Shown: positions 1 through 6,735, numbered from the stretch's first letter. The stretch: DNA of 6,885 nt from Gammaproteobacteria bacterium (GCA_003476445.1 DMUF01000234.1:1-6885); one strand, 5' to 3'. Program-made: numbers and translations. Notes: generated from the sequence alone by a model not told the origin.

Positions 1-873
1 TGCGGTTCGGCGCTGTTCACTGGTGCTGGTGGGGGTCACGTCGACGACCCGCACGTCGGTGAGGCCCGCGCGCTCGGCATAGGCCGCGAGAGACGCAAGC
101 GTTGGCACGGCGTGCACATTGCGCATGCGCGCGTAGCGCTCGGGCGCAATGATGTCGGGACCTTCCGTGACCACCAGCGACTCGAGTACGAGCTGACCGC
201 CGGGGCGCAGGCAGTCGGCGAGCGCGCGCACGTGGGCTACCGGGTCGCGGCGGTGGTAGACGACGCCCATGCTGAGCACCAGGTCGAAGGGCGTCGGCGG
301 CAGTTCCTCGAAGCGCAGCGGCAGCACGACATTGCGGTGATCGTCGATGTAATGCGCGATCGCCTGATGCTGCATACAGAAGAGCAGGGTTGGATCGATG
401 CCAATCACGCGCTCGGCGCCGGCGCCGAGCAGGCGCCAGCCGAAGTAGCCGTTGCCGCAGCCAACGTCGAGAACCCGTGCGCCCGTAAGTTCGGGCAGAT
501 GCGGTTCAAGCCGCTGCCACTTCCAGTCCGAGCGCCACTCCGTGTCGATCAGCAATCCGAAGAGCTGAAACGGCCCCTTGCGCCAGGGGTGAAACGCTTG
601 CAGCGCGGTGGTCATTGCTTCCAGTTCGACCGCGGTGGCACTGCCTTCAATCTGCACCGTAGCGTCGAGCCGGACTTGTTCCACCCGCAGATCAGGCAGG
701 CTTGCGAGTGCGCTGTGCCAGCGGGCCATGTCGCCGTGAGCGGCTTTCTCGAAGCGTGCGCTGATACGTTGTGCCAGCGCACCATGGGCATCACCCCACG
801 CGGGCGTGTCGCGAAGCATCGCGCGCCAGTTCGCGCCTGGTCCGGTCAGCGCCGCTGCGACATCACGGCTCAA
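1..873 (-). CDS. cmoB: tRNA U34 carboxymethyltransferase CmoB, partial (C-terminus off the left edge)
   Basis: CmoB transfers the carboxymethyl group of carboxy-SAM to 5-hydroxyuridine at position 34 of tRNAs, giving cmo5U, which lets these tRNAs read extra wobble codons. I translated the minus strand myself: 291 codons are present. Numbered from the TTG start, it carries the CmoB signature PWRKGPF (about 96-102), the IDTEWRSDWKW block (109-119), the methyltransferase motif I LDVGCGNGYFGW (135-146) and SMGVVYHRRDP (201-211). K99, W113, K118 and Y206 line up with E. coli K91, W105, K110 and Y200 of the ligand site as I recall them; the equivalent of R315 is beyond the window. The last visible residues, EQRRTA, match the conserved EQRRTEW region. 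The start is uncertain. TTG at 873 overlaps the cmoA stop by 11 bases and keeps an N-terminal helix; the first ATG is at 819 and gives a protein about 10 residues shorter than E. coli over this part. Neither has a clear Shine-Dalgarno. It is the second gene of a cmoA-cmoB operon. Confidence 0.93.
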   Translation of the reverse strand, partial: MSRDVAAALTGPGANWRAMLRDTPAWGDAHGALAQRISARFEKAAHGDMARWHSALASLPDLRVEQVRLDATVQIEGSATAVELEAMTTALQAFHPWRKGPFQLFGLLIDTEWRSDWKWQRLEPHLPELTGARVLDVGCGNGYFGWRLLGAGAERVIGIDPTLLFCMQHQAIAHYIDDHRNVVLPLRFEELPPTPFDLVLSMGVVYHRRDPVAHVRALADCLRPGGQLVLESLVVTEGPDIIAPERYARMRNVHAVPTLASLAAYAERAGLTDVRVVDVTPTSTSEQRRTA

Positions 874-1642
874 CGATGAACGACGCCCAGTTGAGACACT
901 GGTACCACTTGCGCACGCTGCTGAAGCCCGCGGCATGGAAGAGCGCGCGGTGTTCGGCCTCCGAGGCCACGATCATCACCTGTTCGAGCGCGCTGCGCTT
1001 TCCGCTGATCTCGAGTTCGCTATAGCCATTCGCGCGTTTGAAGTCGAGATGGGCTGCTTCGAAGAAAGACTGGTCGGCAGCGGTGTCGGCTCGGATCTTG
1101 CCCGACACGATCAGACACCCTCCGGGATTCAGCGCGGCCCGTATACGGGTAAGCAGCGGCAGCCGGCTTTCGGGTGGCAGGAACTGCAGCACATAGTTGA
1201 GCAGCACCGCGGCGCAGGGGTGAAGGGGCAGTGCGGTGATATCCGCGAGGAGAAACCGGATTCGCGGGTCGGCGATATGTTGGCGCGCGCTTTCGATCAT
1301 GGCGGGCGCGTTGTCTACCGCGATGATGTCGGCGTGATCGGGACCGAGGCGCTCGGCGATAGCGAGCGACGTCGCACCGAGAGAGCAGCCCAGGTCATAG
1401 ATGCGCAGACCCGCACCCGCCCGCACCCGCGCGGCGGCAAGCAGACCGGTCAGGGGAATCACGGTCTCGTATCCGGGAACCGAACGTCGAATCATGTCCG
1501 GAAAGACGGCGACGACATCGGTGTTGAAAGCGAAATCTACGAGCGCGCGCGCGGGGTCGGCGAACAGGCGATCCCGACCGGCACTTTCCGGCGTGCGGCC
1601 CGGTATCGACACAGACCCTTCGTCGAACTGTTCGCGTGTCAT
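863..1642 (-). CDS. cmoA: carboxy-S-adenosyl-L-methionine synthase CmoA
   Basis: CmoA is a SAM-dependent class I methyltransferase-fold enzyme that converts SAM and prephenate to carboxy-SAM, the donor used by CmoB. At 259 residues it is slightly longer than E. coli CmoA (about 247) because of roughly 20 extra N-terminal residues. Visible family blocks are VFPDMIRRSVPGY (46-58), the SAM-binding motif I IYDLGCSLGA (81-90), AVDNAPAMIE (108-117), LLNYVLQFLPP (147-157), DFKRANGYSELEISGKRSALE (200-220) and the terminal WYQCLNWASF. R216 in the KRS block corresponds, as far as I can align from memory, to the E. coli arginine that contacts the carboxyl group. The ATG at 1642 has no clear ribosome binding site; an internal GTG at 1612 (residue 11) is preceded by GAAGGG and would bring the length close to the E. 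coli protein, so the start may be there. cmoB follows with a short overlap, suggesting coupled translation. Assignment is secure; the start is less so. Confidence 0.96.
   Translation of the reverse strand: MTREQFDEGSVSIPGRTPESAGRDRLFADPARALVDFAFNTDVVAVFPDMIRRSVPGYETVIPLTGLLAAARVRAGAGLRIYDLGCSLGATSLAIAERLGPDHADIIAVDNAPAMIESARQHIADPRIRFLLADITALPLHPCAAVLLNYVLQFLPPESRLPLLTRIRAALNPGGCLIVSGKIRADTAADQSFFEAAHLDFKRANGYSELEISGKRSALEQVMIVASEAEHRALFHAAGFSSVRKWYQCLNWASFIVEP
1411..1430. repeat. 10-base tandem repeat (two copies) inside cmoA
   Basis: CCGCACCCGC occurs twice in direct succession within the cmoA coding region, on the segment encoding the RVRAGAG stretch just before SAM motif I. The unit length is not a multiple of three, so gain or loss of one unit would shift the cmoA frame. 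With only two copies in high-GC DNA this is probably chance. Confidence 0.5.
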
Positions 1643-1709
1643 GGAATCGTGGCGGCGGCGTGCTAAATTCGGACGCTGGTCAAAAACTCAGCAAGTCCGG
1701 CATTTAACC
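1643..1709. promoter_or_regulatory. divergent intergenic region between cmoA and ppk, with a candidate extended -10 for ppk
   Basis: These 67 bases are the only untranslated DNA between the two divergent genes and are visibly more AT-rich than the flanking coding DNA, so both 5' signals should be here or overlap the gene starts. On the plus strand, TGCTAAATT at 1661-1669 resembles an extended -10 element (TGn followed by TAAATT, four of six matches to consensus), which would place the ppk transcript start near 1676 and leave a leader of about 34 bases. No good -35 is present at 16-18 bases upstream, which is compatible with an extended -10 promoter. I see no convincing cmoA promoter and no clear Shine-Dalgarno for either gene. 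No Pho box was recognised. Confidence 0.35.
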
Positions 1710-3782
1710 ATGGACGCGCCCGCGCTCTCCAATTCCGAGCTGTTCATCAATCGCGAGCTGTCGATGCTCGAATTCGATCGGCGCGTGCTCGCCCAGGCGC
1801 TCGATGAACGTGTGCCGCTGCTCGAGCGTCTGCGGTTCCTCTGCATCGCCAGTTCGAATCTCGACGAATTCTTTGAAATCCGGGTGTCCGGTCTCAAACA
1901 GCAGGCGGTCTATACGCCCAGCCAGTGTGGCCCCGATGGTCTCACGCCGCAGGAGCAGATCACCCGGATCAATGCGGAAGGGCGGGCATTTGTGGAGGAG
2001 CAGTACCGCATTCTCGGGGAGGTGCTGCTGCCTGCCCTGGATCGCGAGGGTATTCGGCTGCTCGGTCCGTCGCACTGGACCGTGCGTCAGCGCCAGTGGC
2101 TCAAGCGGTTCTTCCATCGCGAGCTGGCGCCCATCCTGAACCCGATCGCGCTTGATCCCGCGCACCCTTTTCCCCAACCGATGAACAAGAACCTCGCGTT
2201 CATTGTGGATATCGAAGGCGAAGACGCCTTTGGACGCCAGATCAGCAAGGCCATCGTGCAGGCGCCCCGGTCGCTGCCGCGTCTCGTTGCGGTACCCGAC
2301 TCTTTGTCCGCGGGTGGGCATGAATTCGTGTTGCTCACGTCGATCATCGAAGGCTTTATCGACGACCTGTTTCCGGGTGTGGGCATCGTTGGCTGTTATC
2401 CGTTTCGCGTGACCCGCAACAGCGATCTCATCGTGGATGAGGAAGAGGTCGATGATCTGCTGCGCGCCGTTCAGGGCGAATTGTCCGCGCGTCGCTTTGG
2501 TGATGCCGTGCGGCTGGAACTCGCAGACGACTGTCCGCAGGATCTTGAGGAGTTTCTGACCACCCAGTGTCGGCTTGGGGCGGACGAGGTCTATCACTGC
2601 GGGGGACCGGTCAACCTGGTACGTCTGTCCGCGCTGCCTGATCTCGTTGATCGGCCGGATCTCAAGTACCGACCGTTCAAGCCTGGCCTGCCTGAGCGAC
2701 TGCATCAGGATGAGTCGATGTTCGACATCATTCGGCGCGGCGATCTCCTCTTGCATCATCCGTTCCAGTCCTTTGCGCCGGTGCTCGACTTCCTGCGTGA
2801 GGCTGCCGCGGATCCTGCGGTCGTGGCGATCCGGCAAACCCTCTACCGCACCGGCACCGATTCCCAGGTGGTCGAGGCGCTGACCCGGGCCGCCGCCAAC
2901 GGTAAGGAAGTGCTGGTCGTGATCGAACTGCGCGCGCGGTTCGATGAAGAGGCGAACATCAGCCTGGCGAATCATCTGCAGAAGGCAGGCGCTCAGGTCG
3001 TGTACGGCGTGGTAGGGCACAAGACCCACGCCAAGATGTCGCTCGTCGTACGTCGCGAGGGGCGTATTCTCAAGCGCTACGTGCATCTGGGTACCGGCAA
3101 CTACCACGCGGGTACCGCGCGTGCGTACACGGACTACGGGCTCTTCACATGCCGCCACACGTTGGCTCTGGACGTGCAGCGGTTGTTCCAGCAGCTCACG
3201 TCGCTCGGTCGCAATGCCAACCTGCGCACGATTCTGCAGTCGCCGTTCACCCTGCATCGGTCCATGCTGGCCTTTATCGAGGCTGAGATTCGCGCAGCGC
3301 GTGCAGGACGGCCGGCACGCGTGGTGGCGAAAATGAATGCGCTGGTCGAACCGGAAGTGATTCAGGCGCTGTATCGCGCGTCGCAAGCGGGCGTGACCGT
3401 GGAGCTCATTGTGCGCGGCGTTTGCGCCCTGCGTCCTGGCATTCCAGGCATATCAGACCGGATTCGTGTGCGCTCCATTGTCGGGCGTTTCCTCGAGCAC
3501 ACGCGCGTGTTCTGGTTTCACAATACCGATCCCCAGGTTTACCTCTCGAGCGCAGACTGGATGGGGCGCAATTTCTTCAGCCGTGTGGAGACCTGTTTTC
3601 CGATCCTGGATCAGGTGCTTGCGCGGCGCATCCAGCAGGAGCTCGAGCTCTATCTCACGGACAATACCCAGGCGTGGATGCTCGAGTCCGACGGCCGCTA
3701 CCGCCAGATTACGCGCGCTGATGAGGACGCAGTCAGCGCTCAGTCCGTGCTGCTCGAAAGCTTTGCGGCGGGCTCAAGCTGA
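1710..3782 (+). CDS. ppk: polyphosphate kinase 1 (PPK1)
   Basis: PPK1 reversibly polymerises the terminal phosphate of ATP into inorganic polyphosphate through a phosphohistidine intermediate; it is membrane-associated in E. coli. The 690-residue product matches the family length (E. coli 688). Domains in order: N domain (about 1-110) with NRELSMLEFDRRVL (14-27) and SSNLDEFFEIRVSG (48-61); head domain (about 111-320); and two phospholipase D-like C domains. E. coli active-site residues align with a constant offset of five: N45 to N50, R375 to R380 (TLYR), R405 to R410 (ELRAR), the phosphorylated H435 to H440 (THAKM), Y468 to Y473 and H592 to H597 (LEHTR). SADWMGRNFFSRVE (614-627) is the typical late motif. 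The frame stays open 103 codons upstream, but homology begins right after the ATG at 1710, and the upstream part lies antisense to cmoA. It is divergent from cmoA and convergent with ppx, so it appears to be a single-gene unit. All key residues are present and activity is expected. Confidence 0.98.
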   Translation: MDAPALSNSELFINRELSMLEFDRRVLAQALDERVPLLERLRFLCIASSNLDEFFEIRVSGLKQQAVYTPSQCGPDGLTPQEQITRINAEGRAFVEEQYRILGEVLLPALDREGIRLLGPSHWTVRQRQWLKRFFHRELAPILNPIALDPAHPFPQPMNKNLAFIVDIEGEDAFGRQISKAIVQAPRSLPRLVAVPDSLSAGGHEFVLLTSIIEGFIDDLFPGVGIVGCYPFRVTRNSDLIVDEEEVDDLLRAVQGELSARRFGDAVRLELADDCPQDLEEFLTTQCRLGADEVYHCGGPVNLVRLSALPDLVDRPDLKYRPFKPGLPERLHQDESMFDIIRRGDLLLHHPFQSFAPVLDFLREAAADPAVVAIRQTLYRTGTDSQVVEALTRAAANGKEVLVVIELRARFDEEANISLANHLQKAGAQVVYGVVGHKTHAKMSLVVRREGRILKRYVHLGTGNYHAGTARAYTDYGLFTCRHTLALDVQRLFQQLTSLGRNANLRTILQSPFTLHRSMLAFIEAEIRAARAGRPARVVAKMNALVEPEVIQALYRASQAGVTVELIVRGVCALRPGIPGISDRIRVRSIVGRFLEHTRVFWFHNTDPQVYLSSADWMGRNFFSRVETCFPILDQVLARRIQQELELYLTDNTQAWMLESDGRYRQITRADEDAVSAQSVLLESFAAGSS

Positions 3783-3800
3783 CTCTGGTGGCCGGGCTCC

Positions 3801-3827
3801 GCTGAGCGCCGATCTGGATCGCTCAGC
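3801..3827. terminator. stem-loop between the converging ppk and ppx genes, possible bidirectional terminator
   Basis: GCTGAGCG (3801-3808) and CGCTCAGC (3820-3827) form a perfect 8-base-pair GC-rich stem with an 11-base loop. It begins 18 bases after the ppk stop and its right arm covers the ppx stop codon (TCA on the plus strand, 3823-3825) and the last bases of the ppx reading frame. Neither side has a run of T, so this is not a canonical intrinsic terminator. Its place in a 40-base tail-to-tail gap fits a role in ending or protecting both transcripts, but that is inference. Confidence 0.35.
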
Positions 3828-5358
3828 AGTGGTTGATGCGCAGATTAATCCCGGCAGCAGACAGAAACTCGGCCTCCTGGGACAGGTCAAGGCGTGTGAG
3901 CGGATGACGCCGCAGCCAGGAGTCGGGCAGGCTCAAGCACAGAGACTGCTCGTCCACGACCATCGATACGTGGGGCAGCGGTCGCGAGTCGCGATTGCGA
4001 TGCAGCACGGCGGCGAGCCGTAACAAAGTAGCCAGGCGTTGAATGCGGGTGCCCTCGGCACCGTTAAACATCGATTCCGCGACGGGAAACTTGCGGCGAT
4101 GGGCCCGCACCAGCGCCGCAAGCCTGCGCTGATCCCGGCTGGAGAAGCCCGGCATATCCATGTGCTGCAACAGATAACCACCGTGTTTGTGGTACTGCGT
4201 GTGCGCGATGTCCATGCCGATCTCGTGCAGGTCGGCTGCCCATCCCAAGGTGGTCTTGTCCGCAGGATCGGTGAGCCCCCAGGGCGTTGCGGCCTGTGCG
4301 AGCAGACTGAGCGCTGTTTCCCGCACCCGACGCGCCTGCTTGTCATCGATGTGGTAGCGGCCGACCAGGTCGCGCACGGTGTTTTCGCGAACGTCGCGGT
4401 GTTGAGCACGACCCAGCAGGTCAAAGATAAGGCCTTCGCGCAGCGCGCCGGTGGATGCCTGCATGCGCTCGATGCCGAGGCGATCGAAGATGGCGCTCAG
4501 GATCGCGAGCCCACCGGGGAATACGCTGGCGCGCTCCGGTGGTAATCCGGGCAGAGCAAGGCTTTCGAGCGATCGCGCCTGGAGAACGAGACGACGGATC
4601 TCATCCAGCCCGCTGCGCGTGATTGCGCCATGACCGATGCCGAGAGCGGCAAGAATGTCCTGCACGGCGAGTATCGTGCCAGATGCGCCAATGACCGTTT
4701 CCCAGCCGCTTTCCCGATAAGCCCGCTCCACGGGTTCCAGCTCCTGCCGCGCGTGATTGAGCGCGTCCTGGAATTGTGAGGGTCGAATACGTCCGTCGGT
4801 AAAGTGGGCTCGCGTCAGCCCCACGCAGCCCATGAAGAGACTCTCCATGAGCTCCGGCTGAAAACGACGCCCGATAATGAGCTCCGTACTGCCGCCGCCG
4901 ATGTCGATGACCAGGCGTCGGTCGTGCTCGTCCTCGATGGCATGGCAGACGCCGAGATAAATGAGCCGCGCTTCCTCCCGCCCGGACACGATCTCCACCG
5001 TGTGCCCGAGCGCGGCGGATGCCCGGCGCAGGAAGTCCGCCGAGTTGCTCGCGCGTCGCAGCGTATTGGTACCGACGACTCGGACGTTGCCTGCCGGAAG
5101 GTCGCGCAGGCGCTGGCCAAAACGTTCCAGACAATCAAGCGCACGCAGCGCGACGGGTTCGGTCAGATAGTCGGCGCGATCCAACCCTTCGGCCAGCCGC
5201 ACCATCTCCTTGATCTTGTCGAGCACCTGCACGCGCCCGGCGGTGACCTGCACGACCAGCAGATGGAAGCTGTTGGACCCAAGGTCCAGTGCCGCGAACT
5301 GCTCTGGATGTTCGTCCTGCAGCTGGAACAGGGTTTCCGCCACGACGTCTCTGCCCAT
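3823..5358 (-). CDS. ppx: exopolyphosphatase, Ppx/GppA family
   Basis: Ppx removes terminal phosphates processively from inorganic polyphosphate; close relatives (GppA) hydrolyse pppGpp to ppGpp. The 511-residue product has the long form of E. coli Ppx (513). The N-terminal half is an ASKHA-fold phosphatase: AALDLGSNSFHLLV (22-35), GTNTLRRASN (96-105), EIVSGREEARLIYLGV (122-137), VIDIGGGSTELIIG (150-163), GASGT (224-228) and STGALREGLIFDLLGR (302-317). E129 aligns with the catalytic E121 of E. coli Ppx, and R101 with R93. The C-terminal third is an HD-like helical domain with ADLHEIGMDIAHTQYHKH (375-392) and LVRAHRRKFP. Ppx and GppA cannot be separated reliably by eye, but the adjacent ppk favours Ppx. 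I chose the ATG at 5358, which shares one base with the upstream acyl-CoA dehydrogenase stop (TGATG); a TTG one codon earlier is the only nearby alternative. No strong Shine-Dalgarno precedes it, so translation probably depends on coupling to the upstream gene. Confidence 0.95.
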   Translation of the reverse strand: MGRDVVAETLFQLQDEHPEQFAALDLGSNSFHLLVVQVTAGRVQVLDKIKEMVRLAEGLDRADYLTEPVALRALDCLERFGQRLRDLPAGNVRVVGTNTLRRASNSADFLRRASAALGHTVEIVSGREEARLIYLGVCHAIEDEHDRRLVIDIGGGSTELIIGRRFQPELMESLFMGCVGLTRAHFTDGRIRPSQFQDALNHARQELEPVERAYRESGWETVIGASGTILAVQDILAALGIGHGAITRSGLDEIRRLVLQARSLESLALPGLPPERASVFPGGLAILSAIFDRLGIERMQASTGALREGLIFDLLGRAQHRDVRENTVRDLVGRYHIDDKQARRVRETALSLLAQAATPWGLTDPADKTTLGWAADLHEIGMDIAHTQYHKHGGYLLQHMDMPGFSSRDQRRLAALVRAHRRKFPVAESMFNGAEGTRIQRLATLLRLAAVLHRNRDSRPLPHVSMVVDEQSLCLSLPDSWLRRHPLTRLDLSQEAEFLSAAGINLRINHC

Positions 5359-6551
5359 CAATCCGGCAGGCCGAGAACGCGCTTGGCGATCACATTGAGC
5401 TGCACCTCGCTCGTTCCGCCCTCAATGGAGTTGGCCTTCGAACGCAGCCACTGGCGTGTCGTGCCGAGCTCTCTTTCCTCGAAACCAGGACCTTCCCAGC
5501 CGAGTGCCTGGGTGCCCATCACATCCAGCAGCAGTTCATAGCGCCGCTTGTTCTGCTCGGTGCCGTAGTACTTGAACATGCTGGCCAGGTTGCCGTCGCT
5601 CTGGCCGGTGCGGGCTTCTTCGGACGCGCGCGCCAGCGTCAGCTGGAAGGCGAGATCGTTCTGGCGATGCTGGATGATCTGTTCGCGCAGGATCGGTTCG
5701 GCAATGCGCTGTTCGTCGCTGCCGAGATACGCTTTCGCAATATCTTCGAGACGTCGGCCGGAGCCGCCGAGGGCAGAGAGTCCGCCGATGCCGGACACCA
5801 TTTGGCGTTCGTGCTGCAACAGCCGCTTGGCGATGGTCCAGCCCTCGTTACGGCGACCGACCAGTTGGTTCTTCGGCACTTTCACGTTGTCGAAGAACGT
5901 CTGACAGAAGGGCGATACTCCCGAGAGCAGCCGGATGGGTGCGGTCGTAACGCCTGGCGATGCCATGTCGAAAAGCAGAAAGCTGATGCCTTCGTGTTTC
6001 GGCGCCTGCAGATCGGTGCGCACCAGGCAGAAGATCCAGTCGGCTTCGTCCGCGTACGAGGTCCAGATCTTCGCCCCGTTAACGAGGAAATAATCGCCAT
6101 GATCCTCGGCGCGGGTGCGCAGGCTGGCAAGGTCGGATCCGGAGCCGGGCTCGGAGTACCCCTGGCACCAGCGGATCTCGCCGCGCACGATGGGCGGCAG
6201 ATGCGCGAGCTTCTGCTCGTGGCTCGCGTACTCAAGGAGCGCGGGGCCAAGCATCCAGATACCGAAGCTTTGCAGCGCCGGCCGGGCGTTGATGCGCCGC
6301 AGCTCTTCCTGCAGCACCTTGTTCTCTTCTGCGCTAAGCCCGCCGCCGCCGTATTCCCGCGGCCAGGTCGGACAGGTCCAGCCGCGCGTGGCCATGTTGT
6401 CGAGCCAGACGCGGGAGGCCGGATTTATGAAGCGCTCGCGGCGACCACCCCAGACGGTCTCGTATTCCGGCATGGGCGTACGCATTTCGGCAGGACAGTG
6501 GTGGTCAAGCCAGTCCCGGACTTCGGCACGGAAGGCGGCCAGATCCGTCAT
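5358..6551 (-). CDS. acyl-CoA dehydrogenase (FadE-type, substrate unknown)
   Basis: This is an FAD-dependent acyl-CoA dehydrogenase that would introduce an alpha-beta double bond into a CoA thioester and pass electrons to ETF. At 397 residues it has the usual single-unit length, with the three standard domains: N-terminal helical (about 1-125), middle beta domain (126-230) and C-terminal four-helix bundle (231-397). Family blocks include RGWTCPTWPREYGG (56-69), WCQGYSEPGSGSDLASL (128-144), NGAKIWTSYADEADW (158-172) and the terminal IEGGTSEVQLNVIAKRVLGLP. The position of the usual catalytic glutamate of MCAD (E376, in YEGT) is glycine (G378), while E248 in LLQHER sits where long-chain and isovaleryl-CoA dehydrogenases keep their catalytic base. 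That points to a long, branched or bulky acyl substrate rather than a short straight one, but this is inference. The start at 6551 is well supported by GAGGAG seven bases upstream. It is the first gene of a probable operon with ppx. Confidence 0.93.
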   Translation of the reverse strand: MTDLAAFRAEVRDWLDHHCPAEMRTPMPEYETVWGGRRERFINPASRVWLDNMATRGWTCPTWPREYGGGGLSAEENKVLQEELRRINARPALQSFGIWMLGPALLEYASHEQKLAHLPPIVRGEIRWCQGYSEPGSGSDLASLRTRAEDHGDYFLVNGAKIWTSYADEADWIFCLVRTDLQAPKHEGISFLLFDMASPGVTTAPIRLLSGVSPFCQTFFDNVKVPKNQLVGRRNEGWTIAKRLLQHERQMVSGIGGLSALGGSGRRLEDIAKAYLGSDEQRIAEPILREQIIQHRQNDLAFQLTLARASEEARTGQSDGNLASMFKYYGTEQNKRRYELLLDVMGTQALGWEGPGFEERELGTTRQWLRSKANSIEGGTSEVQLNVIAKRVLGLPD

Positions 6552-6558
6552 GTCGGGG

Positions 6559-6564
6559 CTCCTC
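6559..6564 (-). promoter_or_regulatory. ribosome binding site of the acyl-CoA dehydrogenase gene
   Basis: Read on the minus strand, GAGGAG ends seven bases before the ATG at 6551. It is the strongest Shine-Dalgarno in the window and fixes the start of the acyl-CoA dehydrogenase. As ppx has no comparable site, it may be the main ribosome entry point for both genes. Confidence 0.75.
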
Positions 6565-6578
6565 GGTGGGTGGCGCGC

Positions 6579-6590
6579 GGATTGTAATCC
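6579..6590 (-). promoter_or_regulatory. candidate -10 element for the acyl-CoA dehydrogenase/ppx operon within a short inverted repeat
   Basis: On the minus strand TACAAT (6586 to 6581) matches five of six bases of the sigma-70 -10 consensus and lies 29 bases before the start codon, which would give a short leader of about 23 bases carrying the GAGGAG site. It lies inside GGATT-AC-AATCC, a 5+5 inverted repeat with a two-base centre, which could be a regulator half-site pair covering the -10. No good -35 was seen at 16-18 bases, so an activator or another sigma factor may be needed, or the element is fortuitous. Confidence 0.35.
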
Positions 6591-6693
6591 AACGCGGCCA
6601 GCGACGTAGCCGCGGCCAAGCCTGAGTCGGTCCGGGCGCGCGCCGTGGGCCGTGGTTCCCGGTCTCCTCGTCCTGGTCCTGCGCCTCTTCGGG

Positions 6694-6721
6694 TTGCGTC
6701 GGGCGCGCGATCGGCTAATGT
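6694..6721 (+). promoter_or_regulatory. weak candidate promoter for argG
   Basis: TTGCGT (6694-6699) and TAATGT (6716-6721) are spaced by 16 bases, each matching about three of six consensus positions. The transcript would start near 6728 and leave a leader of about 18 bases. No ARG box resembling the E. coli ArgR consensus was recognised in 6591-6745. The rest of that stretch is very GC-rich (6591-6690) and I see no gene in it. Confidence 0.25.
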
Positions 6722-6735
6722 GCCGTTTTTTCGCG
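6706..6735 (+). other. possible leader hairpin with a T6 run just before the argG ribosome binding site
   Basis: An inner stem CGGC (6712-6715)/GCCG (6722-6725) with a six-base loop is followed by six T residues (6726-6731). An outer stem CGCGA (6706-6710)/TCGCG (6731-6735) can close around it, ending directly against the GGAG of the argG ribosome binding site. The stems are short and the internal loop is asymmetric (1 by 5 bases), so stability is doubtful. If transcribed from a promoter farther upstream it could act as a weak terminator or leader element; if the -10 at 6716-6721 is used, it is not transcribed whole. Confidence 0.25.

Noticed and set aside
112..1666. Plus-strand frames at 112-879 and 806-1666
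   Set aside because: They are antisense to cmoB and cmoA, whose conserved motifs are plain on the minus strand.
1675..1700. Possible Pho box upstream of ppk (CTGGTCA and ACTCAGCA-like repeats)
   Set aside because: The two segments match the direct-repeat consensus too poorly and at the wrong spacing to support PhoB binding.
1401..1709. 103-codon N-terminal extension of ppk
   Set aside because: It is opposite the cmoA start region, is rich in Arg/Ser with no homology, and PPK1 similarity begins just after the ATG at 1710.
1704..3386. 560-codon open frame on the minus strand opposite ppk
   Set aside because: It lies wholly antisense to a confidently identified PPK1, shows no recognisable domain, and long antisense frames are expected in high-GC genes.
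5359..5361. TTG one codon before the ppx ATG as the start
   Set aside because: The ATG at 5358 gives the same protein less one residue and the classic TGATG coupling; TTG would only be a weaker choice.
5289..6587. 432-codon open frame on the plus strand opposite the acyl-CoA dehydrogenase
   Set aside because: It is the antisense shadow of a clear acyl-CoA dehydrogenase; its translation is low-complexity and matches no family I know.
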